DNA of 25,000 bases from Actinidia chinensis (taxonomy: Eukaryota; Streptophyta; Magnoliopsida; Ericales; Actinidiaceae): the NCBI GenBank assembly GCA_009663005.1, contig VIGQ01001277.1, forward strand, positions 117,501 through 142,500, in the 5' to 3' direction. The first letter of the stretch is position 1. Each line of letters starts with the position of its first letter. Below the pieces are notes generated by a model that was not told where the DNA came from, searched no databases, and worked only from the letters and a program-made list of their open reading frames with translations. The translations under genes were made by a program, and so were the position numbers. Below are positions 9,926 to 19,350 of the stretch, piece after piece.

Positions 9926-10917
9926 CACTACCAAAACAAAATATAAATGTTATTATTTATCATTTTGATGATTCCTTCATCGTAGAAGAACAATAAAATA
10001 AAAATAAAAAATATCACAAATAAAGTACCTCTCTCAGTTACTTTTTTCAAAACTACTAATATAAGCAAACAATTAAGAGCTTTGTTTTTCTCTCACCTAC
10101 CTATCGATAATGACCTTTTTTTGACTTCAACTTTTTATTCTCAATTCTTCCTCAACTAGCAATTTGCATTCAACCCTTTTATTCTTTTTTTTAATAAACC
10201 TTGATTTTTTATTTTTTATTTTTACTTTTACTTCCAAATTTTTATATAAAAAAAAATGTGTTTTATAATTTTTTTACTTTTCCACCTTATCTGTTTTATA
10301 AAAAAAAAAAAGAATATGGATCAACATTTTCAATATATTTTTAAAAATTTCAATGGGGTGATAGTTATATATACTTGTTATTTGAAAAAACTATTCTTGA
10401 ACAATTAATAATAATTTTTATTAGTTTGATTTATCATAAAAAATACATAAAAAAATATTAAACTTTTAACTATCAAGACAGAGGAAAAAATTCCAACATT
10501 ATATAAAGAAACATAATTTTCAATCAATATCTCCTCAAAAGAAAATTAATATTTTTTATAATTATGTTATATAAAAAATTCAGAAGTGAAAGTAAAAAAA
10601 AAAAAGAATTAAGGTTATTAAAAAAAAGGATTCAAATTAACAAAATTATCAACCCACCGAAATTAAACAAAAATATTAAGATTTTGATTTCCTATTGGAA
10701 GTAAAAGAAATTATTAAAATCTTATATAAATTTTTTTTATAATAAAAATTAGAAGTTAAAAGTAAAAGAAAAAAATAAAAGAATCAAGGGGTATTAAAAG
10801 AAAAAGAAATAAAGAGGTTATACAATTTTATAAAAAAAATTATATGCAAACTTCGAAAGTGAAAGCTAAAAAAAAAAAAGAAAAAAGGGGTATTAACAAA
10901 AATATAAAAAGGGGTAA

Positions 10918-10995
10918 AATGATGGAGGGAGAGAGAGTAAGAGTTATGATGGAGAGAGAAAGTGAAAGGATTGGAGGAGAGAGAGTGAAAGTGAA
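10918..10995. repeat. GA-rich low-complexity stretch
   Basis: Repeated GGAGGGAGAGAGAGT and GAGAGAAAGTGAAAG units inside the Helitron-like element. Confidence 0.6.
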
Positions 10996-11143
10996 TATTT
11001 TTAGGCGGGAAAAATAATTTGAGATGAAATGCTGAGCTGTTGGAATTTCAACTCAAAATTGATTTCAGCCGTAGATAGCTCGAGATAGATTTTGAATTCA
11101 AACGTAGTTGTGATTTGGATTTGGTAACATATATCTATATAGA

Positions 11144-11241
11144 ACCATTGTACATGTCAATCTTCACCCCAAAAAATTTAAAAACCCTAGGTCGCAACAT
11201 TTTCAGATCTCTGTCCTTGAATCATGGTGCTAATTCAAGGC
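11144..11241 (+). other. Leader of the env-like ORF
   Basis: Sequence resuming after the Helitron-like element. It includes CACCCC, AAAACCCTAGG and a short pyrimidine run before the first ATG. The C/A-rich leader resembles the untranslated part before the third ORF in Sirevirus elements. This is inference from position. Confidence 0.4.
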
Positions 11242-12680
11242 ATGGCTCCCAAATGATCCGAAGCGTGATGAGCCCTCACTAGTCCTCAGACCGGCGGTAT
11301 TTTCAAAATGAATGGAGATTCAAAGGAGGTGGGATATGGGAGTTAAGAACGGCGCATATTATAACAGGGCGCGAGTTCGAGAAAAACTTTCCTCTTAATA
11401 ACACTGAAAGAATGTTGGCTCCAATGGATTCTTTTGGATGGAAGAATATCTGCCCTCTTCCTCCGGAAATCACTAAATTTTAAGGTTGTTTTATTGTATT
11501 TGTAAGTAGGGCTACCTAGACAAATCGAGTCTCAATTGACTAAAGTTTAGGGCAAAAACCATAGTCTTAACTCCACGACCTTATTTAGATCACCGGGATT
11601 TTCAAACTGAGGGAGAATTTATCTTTAATTCGAAGCCATCGTCACTTAAGCAATATGTTAGAAAGAGATTCATGTATGACGTTATTGCTGGACAAGATGT
11701 TGGTAAAGGTCACTGACACGATACCCTTGAAAAGTAATTTATACTTTTTCATAGATATATCTCTTCCTAAAGCCGAACAATTATAATCAAGTGACCACCA
11801 TGGATGCGTTCATAATTTACAGGCTGCATAGAAGAGCCATTAAACCTTAACTACATAATTTTAATGAAATGGTCCAATGTTAAAACCATAACCTCGAGCC
11901 TTTCCCTATGACGCTCTTCTCAACTACGGTCTTTAATCATTATGATTCAATTGAAGGGGCAATGAAGTCAAGGAATAGCGAAGGGTGTCTCTATGAACCC
12001 GATTAAAAAGGGTATAGAATTTTGATTCAAGTGAGGAAGAAGTGAAGTAGAAAAATGGATTTATGAGAATATGCCTGATTGTGAAAGTGTTCGTGCATAG
12101 TTCCTTTTTCTTCAAAATGAGGGAGTCAGTTGACCCGGATGTTTCAAGAACAAGATTCAGGGTAATGAGCCGGAGCAAGTTATGAAGACATCCACGATGG
12201 GGGGGGGGGAATGGGGGAATTAATGAGGGCGAGAATATCCTACACATAGAGCTTATCCAACACAAGAGGGACCTCTGTTTCAAAGGAGACCCCGTATGGG
12301 TTTGTTGAGTTACAAGCTCTTTGGATGAATTAAGCACAACAAGCCGAGATCATCAAAACCAAAAACATCAAGAAAATTACATGTATAACTTGGAGCTCCT
12401 ATCATGAGCTAAGGCAACAACTTGATAGGCTCGGGAATTTTTATGAGGGGCTAGGACAAGCGTGGATAGACTTGGAAAATATTTGTGAAGGAAACTCGCA
12501 GGCACTTTACAACATCCACGCTGATTTGAAGGTTTATGTAATGTTCTCGGTCGCACCTCCTCCACCATTCGCCCGGGATGAAGCCTCTGCCCATCCTTCT
12601 TATCGCGATCCCCTATTGATGATGCCCCAAGGGGAGAAGATAGTTTTTGGCTGGGTGATTCACATATTTCATTCAAATTT
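11242..12680 (+). pseudogene. Sirevirus env-like third ORF remnant
   Basis: Sireviruses carry an extra ORF between pol and the 3' LTR, often called env-like; its role is not established. Here the first ATG at 11242 gives MAPK and then a stop TGA at 11254-11256, which a single C-to-T change of an Arg codon would explain. Readable blocks follow in shifting frames: GREFEKNFPLNNTERMLAP near 11368-11424, RFMYDVIAGQDVGKGH near 11669-11716, LNLNYIILMKWSNV near 11840-11881, and LRQQLDRLGNFYEGLGQAW at 12409-12465. The last stretch stays open through to about 12747 and has a coiled-coil look, followed by a Pro-rich segment. The frame beginning at 12472 opens on TTG inside this stretch and is not a real start. 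Several frameshifts and stops disable it. A G11 tract at 12199-12209 lies inside. Confidence 0.65.
12199..12209. repeat. G11 homopolymer tract
   Basis: Eleven G, then AAT and five more G, inside the env-like pseudogene. It adds to the series of C/G homopolymers scattered over the window. Confidence 0.75.
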
Positions 12681-12838
12681 ATATGTCTATTTTCTCCTAC
12701 ATTTTCATCTTTACATCTCGTATTTATTCAACTTAACCATTTTTTGAAATATTAGAGTTTGATATTTTGTAGGTAACTTAGGCATTAAGAGATTGAAAGA
12801 CAAGAAGAGGGCGAATCAGGGATGCATGGAATATGGAA

Positions 12839-13002
12839 CAAATCTCCACCTGTTGATTTTCAAATCCAACCGATTGAACTAAAATACAGAAAGTTTGAGT
12901 CCAATCCTCAATGTGTGGAGTTTCACATCTCAATCGGTTGAAGCAAAATAGAAGTTTGAGTTCCAAATCTCACCGGTTGAGTTCCAAATCTCAACCGGTT
13001 GA
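12839..13002 (+). repeat. Five dispersed 20 bp repeats with CAACCGGTTGA core
   Basis: Copies at 12839-12858, 12861-12878, 12924-12942, 12963-12980 and 12983-13002, all of the form CAAATCTCAACCGGTTGA with variations. The last copy contains the palindrome AACCGGTT. They lie at the start of the gypsy LTR and could be tandem promoter or enhancer units. That role is inference. Confidence 0.65.
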
Positions 13003-13382
13003 ACTTTAAATAAAAAGGCCGCGGCAAAAAAGTCTAACAGAGGCGGCAATGCAGGTCAACAGGTTCGCATTGATCAGTGACCAAATGCTGAGAAATGCAA
13101 GCCTTCCTTGACATCCATCAATCTAATCCCTTTTTACACTATTCATTTACTATTCATTGCTCATAGGATTAAGTGGGGCAAGCCATCTTTACTTTTGACA
13201 TGGAGCTTTCACACTTGAAAAGCAAAAATCTCTTCCCCCCCTATCACACTTTTCCACATCACTTTTATCAACTCTCCCATCAAGATCTCTATCTCTCCGT
13301 GTACATTTATATGATATAGATTATATAAATCAATATCTAGATATTAGATATTTAATTATTTATATTTATATATATATATTCA

Positions 13383-13390
13383 TATATAAA
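13383..13390 (+). promoter_or_regulatory. TATA box of the gypsy LTR
   Basis: TATATAAA sits 20-40 bp before an AGAGAGAGGCTTC leader-like stretch, roughly in the middle of the LTR, as expected for a U3/R boundary. Confidence 0.4.
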
Positions 13391-14299
13391 TGCAGGGAGA
13401 ATAGTTTAAGAGAGAGGCTTCTTTTTGGTAAGTTTTTTTTGGGGTTTCTCTTCTAGTGAAAATCAATTGTAATCGAATTGATGACAAGTTTTTATTGTTT
13501 TGTTAGATTAAATCAAGGATTGCTTTTGTTCTAGAGCATTCTCTTTAATATTTTTAGATCTCTTTCAAGTATTTTTTGTTTGTGCTCTTAGATTGTATTA
13601 ATTAGCTAAATTTCCTGTCTCGGGATTGTTTGGGAGAATCGATTGAAGTTTTTGATGAAAAAGGATTGAAGTCTGTTCTTCACACTTAATATTGAGATTT
13701 TTTTTCATCTTTGATTTTCATTTTCTAGATATCATTGCAAACTTGAATGTTGAACTATGTCGGGCAAAGGTTATACATAGCTTAGTTTTAGTATCAACTT
13801 TGCGTGGATCGCTGGTATTCTTTAATTGAATTAAACCAATCGAACTAATCTAGAAATTTGAAGTTGAACCAGTTCACCTTGACATGTTGAACGGTTTATC
13901 AAAGAACAGTGTTTTTATTGGCTAAATATTCCGAATTCTAGACTCATTCGGAAGTTCAAGGATTTGAGTTATACATTCTCCCCTTGGAATCAAACCTGAA
14001 ATCAATTCGAACAATCACTCCTAAGACCCTTTCTCATTAACCACAATCAATTTTGTTCTAGTTTTTTCTAATGCTAACTTGTTTAATTAATTTATAAAAT
14101 TCAAATCATTTCATAACAAAAAAAAGATTTTTACTTTCTCTTTGAAAATGTTTTGTGTACCTTTTGTGATCATAAGAGGGTGGGTTAGTCCCCTACTTTT
14201 TTGTTATTGTTCACACAATTCCCTGTGGAATCGATCCTCGTACTACCGATTTATAGCTTCATCCGTCGACCTAATCTTGGGGTTATACTCAAACGCACG

Positions 14300-14319
14300 T
14301 TGGCGTGAGTCCTGGGATT
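14300..14319 (+). other. Degenerate primer-binding site of the gypsy fragment
   Basis: TTGGCGTGAGTCCTGGGATT resembles TGGCGCCGTTGCCGGGGA, the usual site of Tat/Athila elements, and comes directly after the proposed LTR end. Several bases differ. Confidence 0.45.
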
Positions 14320-14634
14320 TGGTTTGCTGGTTTTGTTTTTTTCTTATTCGTTTTCGCTTAGTTTAAAGCTTTTATGGTGTGTTTGGGATTTGGAACTCTT
14401 AGTTTTTTGGTTATGATTAAACTTTCTTAATAATTGGCTTTTCAATCCGTGCATTATCTTCTAATACAAATACTATGCTGCATGCACATATGCCATGAAG
14501 ATGTTATTGTTTAACATGTTTAGATAAATAATTATCTTGTAAGCATAAAGTAAGGCAGAGCCCCGAACAAGGGGAAGCTTTCAAAAGATTAAACAACAAA
14601 CAAGATTTCAAAACAAATTGTGTCACCATCAAAC
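14320..14634 (+). other. Gypsy leader fragment and resumed Sirevirus 3' spacer
   Basis: The first part (to about 14430) should be gypsy leader. From about 14450 on the sequence reads like Sirevirus spacer, ending in GTGTCACCATCAAACAGGG just before the LTR, a phrase conserved in the family. The junction cannot be placed exactly. Confidence 0.45.
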
Positions 14635-14646
14635 AGGGAGGGGGGA
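14635..14646 (+). other. Polypurine tract of the Sirevirus-like element
   Basis: AGGGAGGGGGGA directly before the TGTTG start of the 3' LTR. It would prime plus-strand cDNA synthesis. Its position fixes the LTR boundary at 14648. Confidence 0.85.
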
Positions 14647-14647
14647 T

Positions 14648-16018
14648 TGTTGAAATAAAGCCTTTTATTTTGAGGATTACAAGCTTGAAACTATTAAAGT
14701 TTAATATTTATGAAATCTTAAAAAGTTAATCATGCTTCAAAACTAGTTTTGCACGTGAGTTAAAAAAAGTTTTGAAACATTCTACAAATCATAATTGATG
14801 TTTTGAATTGCAAAAATAATAGAAGTGTTAGTTAATACTTAAACAAAAGTTGATAAAACAAAGGCATGAAAATGTCATTATAAATCAAAACAAGCTCTCT
14901 GTCAAAACACAGGAGATGCTCTCTAGAATTTAAGTGAAGTCGACCGAAGTTAAACTTCGCAAGATCGAAGTTTTAACTTAGCCGACCGAAGTTTCCCAGC
15001 CAAAGTCAAGACACAGCCGAAGCCAAACTCAAACAAAGCATCAAAACAAAGCAGTTTAGCAGCCCACGAGAAAACAGAAGAAAGACGAGCGAACTACAAA
15101 ATCGGTCAACCGAAGTGGCGATGGGCACAACCGAATCTCAGCAAATGATAAAGAACAGAGAAAAATAGGGTAGTATCTCAATCTCTGGAAAATCAATGGT
15201 TTAGCGAAGTTAAAGGTCGGTTGAGCGAAAGTCCAAATTGGGGACAGACGAACTGTGTGAGAAGAGCGAATAACAAAACAAAGACTAAGCCCTGGAAATA
15301 CAGCCAGTCATGACCGAACTTGACTTCGGTTGAGCTAAGTTCACGACTGAGTTTCAAAATTCAAACTAGTACATAAAATCACAGATTTCAATGGCCTGAG
15401 ATCAAATCAGAACGGCTAAATAGTACATTTAATGCCTGAATGCCTCTCCTGAAGAAGTTGGGATTTTTGTAAAATCATATCTTTAGGGTTGTTAAAAGAC
15501 ATTAAGTGTTCCAAAACTTGTTGTTTATATAGCATTCAATCCTTCAATCCTCTAGAGCATTCATTGTGAGTTTTTACCTTGATCAAAAATAATTGTGAGT
15601 TGTATCACTCTAGAAAAGGGGAGCTCTCATTGTATTTATTACTTGATCTAAATAGTGAGCCTAACTTACTTCATTCATATGTAAACCATGGAAATAATCA
15701 CTTTGAGTGATTGAAAGAGATTAAAGAGTAGAAGACTCTTGAAGACTAAAAAGTGCTCTAGTGTGTAAAGATTTGGTAAGACTCGCAAACTTGTTGAAGT
15801 AGTAAATCTCAATAAATTCTTGGAAAAGTGGACATAGGCCACGGTTTGGCCGAACCACTATAAATAATTTGCAATCTTTTCTCTCTACTCTTATTAACTT
15901 ATTGCCCATCTATATAGGTGTTTGAGTAAATTGCATATAATTAAATTAATTAAAATTTAATTGCCATTAAGTATAACCAATCTATTTCACCCCCTCATAG
16001 TTTACTTTTTAGCTAACA
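14648..16018 (+). repeat. 3' LTR of the Sirevirus-like element
   Basis: It starts TGTTGAAATAAAGCC right after the polypurine tract and ends with AGCTAACA. It aligns throughout with 2980-4332, with many substitutions and indels between the two. It carries repeated motifs of the type GACCGAAGTT (for example at 14942, 14982 and 15108) and the inverted form CTTCGGTTGAG (15325). Confidence 0.88.
15524..15532 (+). promoter_or_regulatory. TATA-like site of the 3' LTR
   Basis: TTTATATAG, followed by CATTCAAT and a pyrimidine-rich stretch. It is the likely U3/R boundary of the LTR. In the 5' copy the same place is degenerate. Confidence 0.4.
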
Positions 16019-17190
16019 CGACCAGTTTGTAACCACCACCAAAAGTGTGGTATAGAAATAACTTAAAGCTAAAAATAAGCACGAAGCAAGTAAACATGCA
16101 TTCAATGTAACTCTCCCCCATAATTGCTCACCCTTATAAACACATACTTTCCCTCCCTTTTTGTCATGATTTACAAAGCCAGACATGCTAAACTTCAACC
16201 ATTAGGGTGATGAACTATATGAATATGAAAATAAGGAAAAATAAACTTACTAACCAAAAATAATGAAACACATGACCATTTTTTTGAAGTAGAAAAGAGA
16301 CTGAAAAAAAAATTGTTGATCAAAATCCCTATCAATTCAAGATCACAGTTCACATGAAAACTAGTAAAACATTTTGAGATTTTATGCACACAACTCTTAG
16401 AGAAATCAAGACTTCTGCACAAAGATAAAAGGCTCATGCTTTCCAACTAGCGTGTTGTGTGAGCTCAATGAACCCTTCTAAAAACTTAATTCTAGTTTTT
16501 GATCAAAATTATTGTATCACATTTGATCCAAAATATCAAAAACACAACTAAAGTCAAAACAACCACCTTTCTAAATGTATATTTGTGAACCAAAAGATAT
16601 ACTCTCCTCAATCTTTTTTGCCACCAATGATTTTTTATTTTAGTTTTTATGACGGCTTTCACACTTTTAATATAGCCTTCTCCATGTACTTTTCTTACAA
16701 TAAAAGGTTACATTTTTTGGAATTATGCTAGTTTTTACTCATTGCCCATGTATGCCTGTTCTCCGACTAATTTATACATATAAATTATGAGAGAGGAAAA
16801 AAAAAGAATAATGAAAATATACATGACGAGTAATGTAAAAAGAACAAAGTCAACACTGAAAGCTGTTACGGATCACTAGCATATGTGATCTAAAGAATTC
16901 AGAAGCTGCTAAAAAAGTCGATCACATTAAAAAAGAATTTTTCCTTATATCCATTAAGTGTGCGCAATTTTATTCTCCAAACGATAACATGAACACTTGG
17001 CCTTACCATTGAAGCACAATTTTTAGATATCCCATTTCAACTCATACACACTAGACCAAAAAGAAATTTTGCCAAACCAGAGAAAAGTAGGGGGGGAACG
17101 GTAGAGGTAGATAAATAAGGGAGTAGGGGGAGTAGAGAATTGGGATGAGGTGAAATAGGGTGGTGTGAGGGGATAGGTATTATTTGTCAA
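16019..17190 (-). other. Unassigned segment, perhaps interior of the older minus-strand element
   Basis: It lies between the Sirevirus 3' LTR and LTR copy B. On the minus strand, around 16170-16100, it reads GACAAAAAGGGAGGGAAAG followed by a GGGGGAGAG run, the style of copia 3' non-coding regions. No reading frame has recognisable homology: the minus-strand frames at 16013-16198 and 16195-16446 show no domain. A G-rich run occupies 17090-17180. Confidence 0.35.
17090..17180. repeat. G-rich purine stretch
   Basis: A run of GGGGGGG, GGGAG, GGGGGAG and GGGG groups on the plus strand, with few pyrimidines. It could form G-quadruplex structure. Confidence 0.6.
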
Positions 17191-17199
17191 AATATAAAT

Positions 17200-18180
17200 T
17201 CATTCAAGATCATCAAGGCTTACAAACAAAAAGAGACAAAAAAAGATATTTTGGAATTGTTTTTTCAATTTAGATGTTTTTTTTTTGTTTTTTTTTTGTT
17301 TTGGTTTTGAAATAATGCCTCAAAAAGTAAAAAATAAAAAATAAAAAGACCGTATATACAAAGAGATAAAAATAGAACTCGTAGTTTATGAAACAAATCA
17401 TGTATCAAAAAGGAAGATCAATCTCCTCTAAATTTCAAATACTCAAACTTTTTAGGGTACACTTATGGGTGTGCTCCTTGAATACGGAAAACTTAGATAT
17501 TGACTATGGAATGACTCTCTTAATAATTAGGGTTATTTCCTTATGTATGTAATAATCTATTTAACCTCTATGTTAGGAATCCTAAAATAACTTAAAAAAT
17601 CAAGTTAACATCTTTTTTGAAAACCCTCATAGAATAAAAAAAAAAATCCTCATTTTATTTTCCCTTTTATTCTTCCCTGCCATGTCTCACCACCGGGAAG
17701 GCCCTCCTTGTCAATCGCCACCAAGCCCGACCTAGCATGCATTCAATATTGTTTTAAACCAGTCTGAATCCCATAGTCAGTAGTAGCAATCTCACATTCC
17801 ACACCTAATTGATATGGGCCACCTCCAATACTTCCAATTTATGCTCAAGTTCTTCCAATCATGGCAATAGTAGAATTCTTTCCAAAATTCTTTAATCTAG
17901 ATGATCCAAATCAATTTGGAAATCAAATATGGACCCTTCCATAAATAATTCTTTAATGAATTCTTGACCACTTTGACTAGGACTTAATGGGTTGTACCTT
18001 TTGACTTCATTTCTTGATTATGGGGTAAATTTACGTACTAATCACCTCCAAAGCTCAAATTTAGATGCATAAAAGTTACATAAAAAGATTATGGTTTTGC
18101 CACACGCAATTAACAACACCTAAATAAGAATTTCTAGGCCCAATAGACTTAGTGTGAACACTAATTACTCATTTTTGCTT
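17200..18180 (-). repeat. Diverged copia-type LTR, copy B, minus strand
   Basis: It aligns in order with about 1960-2870. Shared blocks include GGGTGTGCTCCTTG (17468), ACCTAATTGATATGG (17803), CCAAATCAATTTGGAA (17906) and a TTCTAGGCCCAATAG block (18133). If copy A is a 3' LTR, this is the 5' LTR of the same minus-strand element, with the Sirevirus inserted between them. The portion left of 17468 matches copy A poorly. No primer-binding site was recognised on its inner side, so a separate insertion is also possible. Confidence 0.45.
17280..17350. repeat. T-rich then A-rich low-complexity stretch
   Basis: T11, G, T11 followed by AAAATAAAAAATAAAAA. Low information. Confidence 0.6.
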
Positions 18181-18330
18181 GGATTCAAGCCAATTCAGGA
18201 TTCCTATCTAGGGTTTCAAATCTGATTTTAATTTTCCAAAATAAAAACCTTTAAGGTGACAAAAGGATAAATAAGCTTAATCTCCCGGGGTCAATTTTTT
18301 ATTTTAAAATTTATCTGTGATGGCACTAAG

Positions 18331-19163
18331 TGTTAACGCTTAGTCTCAGTCAACACCCACAAACTCACGCACGTTTGAGATTTAATAAAATAGAAGTAAA
18401 CACCAAAATATTTACGGTAAAAACCTACTTTTTGATTGCACCAATAATGTAAGGAATATGGCAAGAATGGTCTCTAAACCAAACACTTCCTTCCTTAAAA
18501 ATCTGCCTTGCTCTACCCTCACCCACCACCGCTTTTTTCCCCATGGCTTTGCCTAATTATAGCAAGCCTCAGTTAAAAATCCACAACAAGAATTTAAACA
18601 AGACACATGTCCATGCAATTAATACCTCCTAACTGCCGGGAAAACGATGTCCTAACACAAGCCTACCACCAATGCAAACCAGCAACTGCCCGTACCAGCC
18701 TTGAGGATCCCTAAAATATTTCCTGCGAATCCAAGTGTTCTCTAACACAATTCTCCTACTGTTTTTGCGCATACAAGTGGTCCCAGACACAATTCCCTAT
18801 CTACCTAATGAAATTACCCAGAACTTCCGATTAACTGCCTTTGGCTGCTATCTGTTTGACTGCTTCCTAGACAATGACAATGCTAGCCTTGGGTCTGCAC
18901 CAAGCCACCCACGAACTAATTGATTCCCCCGAGTGTTTTCATTCTTGTATGACTGCCCAGCAAAACCGCTGATGCCAATCTATATTCACAGCCCACATTG
19001 TCACACATTCGGGCCAAGAACTCACTTGCACCTTGTATCTGTTCCACAGCATCACTGTCGTAAAAATTCGCTACTTTATCAATGCATGCCTTTGCCATTA
19101 GGGTTAGGGCGGATACTACCACACATCAACCCATATCTGTGTCAAGAGACTAGGGTTCTAACA
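18331..19163 (-). repeat. Probable solo LTR, copia-like
   Basis: An 833 bp segment bounded by TGTTAACGC on the left and GGTTCTAACA on the right, giving the short inverted termini TGTTA...TAACA expected of an LTR. On the minus strand it starts TGTTAGAACCCTAG. The TTTACGGTAAAAACC block near 18412 resembles sequence near the ends of plant copia LTRs. It is richer in C than its surroundings on the plus strand. The flanks CTAAG (18326-18330) and CTTAA (19164-19168) are similar but not identical, so a target duplication is not proven. No primer-binding site or polypurine tract is seen beside it. Confidence 0.45.
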
Positions 19164-19350
19164 CTTAATTATAAAGAATATTTGTCAAGAAAATTTTAAG
19201 TGATGTATAATTTCTTACTAATAAAAATACTTTTAATTTTAAATAATTTCAAACTATTCTTAGAAATTAAAGTTAAAAAATTAGTATTCCCCCCTCAGCC
19301 CCTTTAGATTCTTCTCTTCGTCTTCTTTCAACTTATACATAGTACACAAT
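19164..19350. other. AT-rich spacer, nothing recognised
   Basis: No coding frame. A short C6 run occurs near 19289. Confidence 0.5.

Larger units (their letters stand above)
9901..11143 (-). mobile_element. Helitron-like non-autonomous element, minus strand
   Basis: Read on the minus strand, the 3' end is CCCGTGGCGCACGGG, then TAAGTA and CTAG: a 6 bp stem hairpin followed within about ten bases by a CTRR terminus, as in plant Helitrons. The proposed 5' end on that strand is TCTATATAGATATATG at 11142 and below; Helitrons begin with TC and are usually AT-rich there. There are no terminal inverted repeats and no coding frame, so a rolling-circle helicase would have to come from another element. 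The flanking bases are T and A rather than the canonical A and T, so either a base has changed or one end is slightly misplaced. The interior is AT-rich with a GA-rich stretch at 10918-10995. Confidence 0.55.
12753..14297 (+). repeat. Tat/Athila-type gypsy LTR, nested in the Sirevirus
   Basis: It interrupts the Sirevirus 3' region. The 3' end has ATTCCCTGTGGAATCGATCC at 14217-14236, a phrase typical of the end of Tat/Athila LTRs and leaders, and is followed at once by a TGGCG-type primer-binding site. TATA boxes and a leader-like stretch lie near 13383. An AGCTAAATTTCCTG block near 13603 also looks Tat-like. The left edge is not exact: TG dinucleotides at 12743, 12753 and 12763 are all possible. 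No internal gag-pol follows, so this is an LTR plus short leader rather than a whole element. The length of about 1.5 kb fits the family. Confidence 0.5.
2980..16018 (+). mobile_element. Sirevirus-like Ty1/copia LTR retrotransposon, degenerate
   Basis: A copy-and-paste element that would move through an RNA intermediate. The window shows every part in order: a pair of about 1.36 kb LTRs in the same orientation, a tRNA-Met primer-binding site, gag, protease, integrase, reverse transcriptase and RNase H in copia order, a long spacer, a third (env-like) ORF and a polypurine tract touching the 3' LTR. The third ORF and long LTRs are the hallmark of the Sirevirus (SIRE/Maximus) lineage. At 13.0 kb it is longer than usual because it holds a Helitron-like insertion (9901-11143) and a gypsy LTR fragment (about 12753-14320). 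The LTRs differ at many bases and indels, so insertion is old. No exact 5 bp target duplication is visible. No ORF is intact. Confidence 0.88.

Noticed and set aside
11933..12337. A 134-codon open frame on the minus strand
   Set aside because: It lies antisense to the env-like pseudogene. Its composition follows that strand's decay and no domain is seen.
12377..12676. A 99-codon open frame on the minus strand
   Set aside because: Antisense shadow of the best-preserved part of the env-like ORF (LDRLGNFYEGLGQAW on the plus strand).
14142..14366. A 74-codon plus-strand frame
   Set aside because: It spans the proposed end of the gypsy LTR and its primer-binding site, so it is non-coding element sequence.
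15858..15867. CACTATAAATAATTT as the LTR promoter TATA box
   Set aside because: It is only about 150 bp from the LTR end. The TATATAG at 15526 is better placed for the U3/R boundary.
16013..16446. Two minus-strand frames of 61 and 83 codons
   Set aside because: No domain; low-complexity hydrophobic translation of AT-rich DNA. Adjacent position gives no operon meaning in a plant genome.
19096..19107. TTAGGGTTAGGG telomere-like sequence
   Set aside because: Fewer than two full plant telomere units (TTTAGGG). Common by chance and in plant promoters.
18735..19199. Overlapping frames on both strands (62, 68 and 88 codons)
   Set aside because: They sit inside the proposed solo LTR, overlap one another on opposite strands, and show no known protein.
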